This document shows, in pieces, positions 20,470 through 23,028 of a stretch of 23,028 bases of DNA. Made by a program: the position numbers and the translations under genes. Source of the DNA: Vairimorpha apis BRL 01 (lineage: Eukaryota; Microsporidia; Nosematidae); NCBI GenBank assembly GCA_000447185.1, contig KE647310.1, positions 5,543 to 28,570 on the forward strand, in the 5' to 3' direction. Positions within the stretch are counted from its first letter, which is position 1, and the number at the start of each line of letters is the position of its first letter. Under the pieces are notes generated by a model. That model saw only the letters and a program-made list of their open reading frames with translations. It ran no database searches and was not told the DNA's origin.

Positions 20470-22594
20470 TTTTAATTGTGATAATACATAAGTACATATG
20501 ATACAAGTATACCCTAAATAAATATTTTATTTTGATATATAATACATAATTTTAAATTCAATTCAAAAATAATTATTAATAGTAAAATTACTATTAATTA
20601 GGTTTTGTCATAAAACATAACCTCATTACATACAAAATGAACGTAATCTTAATGTTAAGTAATGGTTACAATTTTAGATTTATCATTGTAATACTTTTTT
20701 ATTATCAATAATATCTTTTTATTACTTAAATATTTATAAATTAAAACTATGACAAATTTAAGCTTTTACATGCCTAGAAATATTATTTAAAAAACTACAA
20801 ATGTAATATATAAAAAATTAAAAATTTTAATTATTTTAAAACACGAAAAGTTAGTAATTTTATAGTAATTTCATCTTTAAATCGAATTTTTGTTTGTTAA
20901 ATTTAAACTCAATTTTTTTGTTATCGTACATTTATTTTATATTCAATTTTAAATATGTTATATTTATTCAGAATTTCTTTAATAAAATAAATTACTTCTA
21001 TATCTATGTGTCAAAAATAGCCTATTTTTAAAGGATCAATAAATATTTTACACATATGATAAAAATTGCTCATTTTAAAAGTATTATCATTAGGAAAAAA
21101 ATAAACTTAAATTTCAAATTATTGTAATGAAATTGATATTTTTATTGAATTAAATCTATTTTATTACGATCAGCTTTAAAACATTATTAATTTTTATTTA
21201 AAAATATTTAATATAATAAAACCATTCATATAAAATGTAAATGCTTAGATATAATCATACTATTTATGGATATTTAAAACATTTTTAAAACATTTTTATA
21301 AGATATTAAACTAGATTGATAATTAAACATTTAAACATTATTTTTTTTAAGTTTTTATTTTTTACCTTGAAATAGTTGTATATTTGAAATGAAAAACGTT
21401 TATTTTATTTTTTAAACATTTTTAATTATAAAACATTATAATAATATGTGAAAATATATTTCAAATAAAAACAAGCTATTATTTTTGATATTTTTTGTAT
21501 AATTAAATTAATATAACATTAGTGAAATTATAATATGTTTACTTTAAATAAAACAAAGTTTAAAGTTATGCTTTAAATTTATAAAATTCTTAAAAAAATA
21601 TTTTTGATTGTTTAATAACTTTTATGTCTTTCATCAGTGAGGATGTTTTTCTCTATTAACAATCTTTAATAAATATTTATATGTTTGCACGGAGAACAAT
21701 TGATTATATTATTTTTTTAATCTATATACAATAAAAAGATGTTATTGTTAAACTATTAAGAAGTCATTTTTTACAATAAATACAATAAAATATAAAAATT
21801 TAAGCTTTGAAAATAAATTATTTTTATTACTAATATTCGACAAAACAATAAAAGAATTTTATAAATTTTTTCTTTATGCTAAAACTAAATCATCAAAAAA
21901 TTTTATTGATTAATATAAAAATTTTAAATATATAAAATTTCAATGTTTTAACATAAATATTAAATAAAACATTTTAATAAAGTTTAAAGTATGTCTATTA
22001 TTTTAGTTGAAAATTTTTATAATTTATTTCTTTTTATGTTAATATTAGGTTATATCTTATTGTTTTTATAGATATACTTATAAAAGTTATATAATGTATA
22101 TAATAAATAGTGTTTTAAAGAAAAAATTATCATTTAATAAATTTACTTATTTCATATGTATATATTAAGAAAATATATAAATAATTTCAAAATGTTCTAA
22201 ATAATATACAAATCTTTTATTTTGTAAGAATTTCATTTACTAATTTGTAAAATAGAATTGAAAAATATTATATAACTTTAATAAAAATAAGTAATAATCA
22301 CAAATTTTAAAAGAATGGTAAAATTATATGTTAAAAGTTGGTAATTACTGTAAAAATTTAGTTATTAATTTAACATATTTTTTGATTTAAATAGGTTTTT
22401 ATATAAATTTAATTCTATAAAAACTTTAAATTCTTATAATTTTATGATAGAGTATTTTCGAACAAAAAAAATTAAAAAAAGTATAATAAATCAATTAATC
22501 ATATGAAAATTATGTTTATTTATAATGGTCATTGATTTAGCAATATTAAAAATGTATAAAAGATATTTAAGTAATATCTAAAGATATTTTTTAA
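20470..22594. other. AT-rich stretch without recognisable genes
   Basis: This is A/T-dominated sequence with dense stops on both strands. A slightly richer patch near 21630-21700 (TCATCAGTGAGGATG, TTTGCACGGAGAAC) is too short to name. I see no RNA gene, terminator or coding frame. Confidence 0.6.
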
Positions 22595-22748
22595 TTTATA
22601 ATGAATTTTTAAAAAATCCAAGTAATTGGACTTAAGCTATTTAGCTTGGATCAAAATAATAGCACAATGTTTATAATAAATTATAAAACATTTCCAAGTA
22701 ATTGGACTTAAGCTATTTAGCTTGGATCAAAATAATATCACAATGTTT
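22595..22748. repeat. Tandem duplication, 76-bp unit with a 55-bp near-identical core
   Basis: A 55-base core beginning CCAAGTAATTGGACTTAAGC occurs at 22618-22672 and again at 22694-22748, with a single mismatch (AATAGCACA against AATATCACA). The 21-23 bases preceding each core are also similar (TTTATAAT.AATT...), so the whole is a tandem duplication of a 76-bp unit in which the core is far better conserved than the spacer. Each core contains two adjacent inverted repeats: CCAA-GTAA-TTGG, whose loop would be a GNRA tetraloop in RNA, and AAGCT-ATTT-AGCTT. An alternative long pairing joins CCAAG with CTTGG at 32 bases. No coding sequence is next to it. Function is unknown; it could be an RNA structural element, a protein-binding site or a fragment of a mobile element end. 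Confidence 0.75.
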
Positions 22749-22976
22749 TCAATCAAAAACAAATTTGATAATTTCAAAATAATATTATTTTTGCAATTAA
22801 AAAATGCATACAATACACATAACTAATTGTTTAAATTAAAAAATAATAAAGTTTATATATTTTATACTTAAAATAGTAAGTTTAATAAATTCATAACTTA
22901 ATATAGTTTGAAATATAAATACTAAATATAAGTAGATAAATATTATAAACCTTACCATATATATTTAAAATATAAA

Positions 22977-23019
22977 TAACATCATTAAATCTGATGTTAC
23001 TTTTTTAAGGGTTAACATC
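22977..23019. repeat. Competing hairpins at the right end of the window
   Basis: TAACATCA at 22977-22984 pairs perfectly with TGATGTTA at 22992-22999 (8-bp stem, 7-base loop). The right arm can alternatively pair with TAACATC at 23013-23019 across a spacer containing TTTTTTAAGGG. Three copies of the same arm thus allow two mutually exclusive stems. What follows beyond 23028 is not visible, so a role cannot be assigned. Confidence 0.4.
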
Positions 23020-23028
23020 TATTTATAG

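Noticed and set aside
1..23028. Mitochondrial or plastid genome, suggested by the AT content
   Set aside because: The LSU motifs are of eukaryotic nuclear type, LINEs are nuclear elements, and no organellar protein or tRNA gene is visible.
1..23028. CRISPR arrays, tRNA genes and telomeric repeats
   Set aside because: No regularly spaced repeats with spacers, no convincing cloverleaf with a T-loop GTTCGA box, and no telomere-like tandem at either end.

Overview
This window looks like extremely AT-rich, almost gene-free eukaryotic nuclear DNA, most plausibly from a large-genome microsporidian. Two things point there. First, a large-subunit rRNA fragment at about 2541-3465 has eukaryote-type core motifs but is strongly shortened where other eukaryotes carry expansion segments. 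Second, there are two decayed copies of a non-LTR retrotransposon of the restriction-like-endonuclease (R2/R4-like) type, whose protein resembles, as far as I remember, elements annotated in microsporidian genomes. The organism assignment is an inference; no single-copy host gene is present to confirm it.

Layout. Positions 1-2540 are AT-rich sequence in which I see no gene. Positions 2541-3465 hold the 3' part of an LSU rRNA (domain IV end, V and VI), uninterrupted but changed at positions that are nearly universal, and lacking its 5' part, so probably a relic. Directly after it, at about 3595-4090, are weak traces of the C-terminal end of another LINE-type reverse transcriptase. Positions 4100-7130 are AT-rich and empty. 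At about 7140-9780, on the minus strand, lies a heavily decayed copy of the RLE-type LINE (copy 1), recognisable from reverse transcriptase to endonuclease. Positions 9781-17190 are an AT desert with a few palindromes. At 17195-17476 there is one short, uninterrupted, compositionally distinct open frame of unknown function, preceded by a perfect hairpin. At about 18361-20465, on the plus strand, is a 5'-truncated, better preserved copy of the same LINE family (copy 2). The rest is AT-rich, with a striking tandem repeat at 22595-22748 and a small set of competing hairpins at the right end.

No complete functional gene can be demonstrated. The recognisable genes are transposon-derived or rRNA-derived and carry stops, frameshifts and active-site substitutions. 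Many of the stops fit C-to-T or G-to-A changes from Gln, Arg and Trp codons, consistent with AT-biased decay. The GC-richer islands stand out because they arrived more recently than the background, and they seem to fade into it with age: LINE copy 2 looks youngest, LINE copy 1 older, and the 3595-4090 relic oldest.
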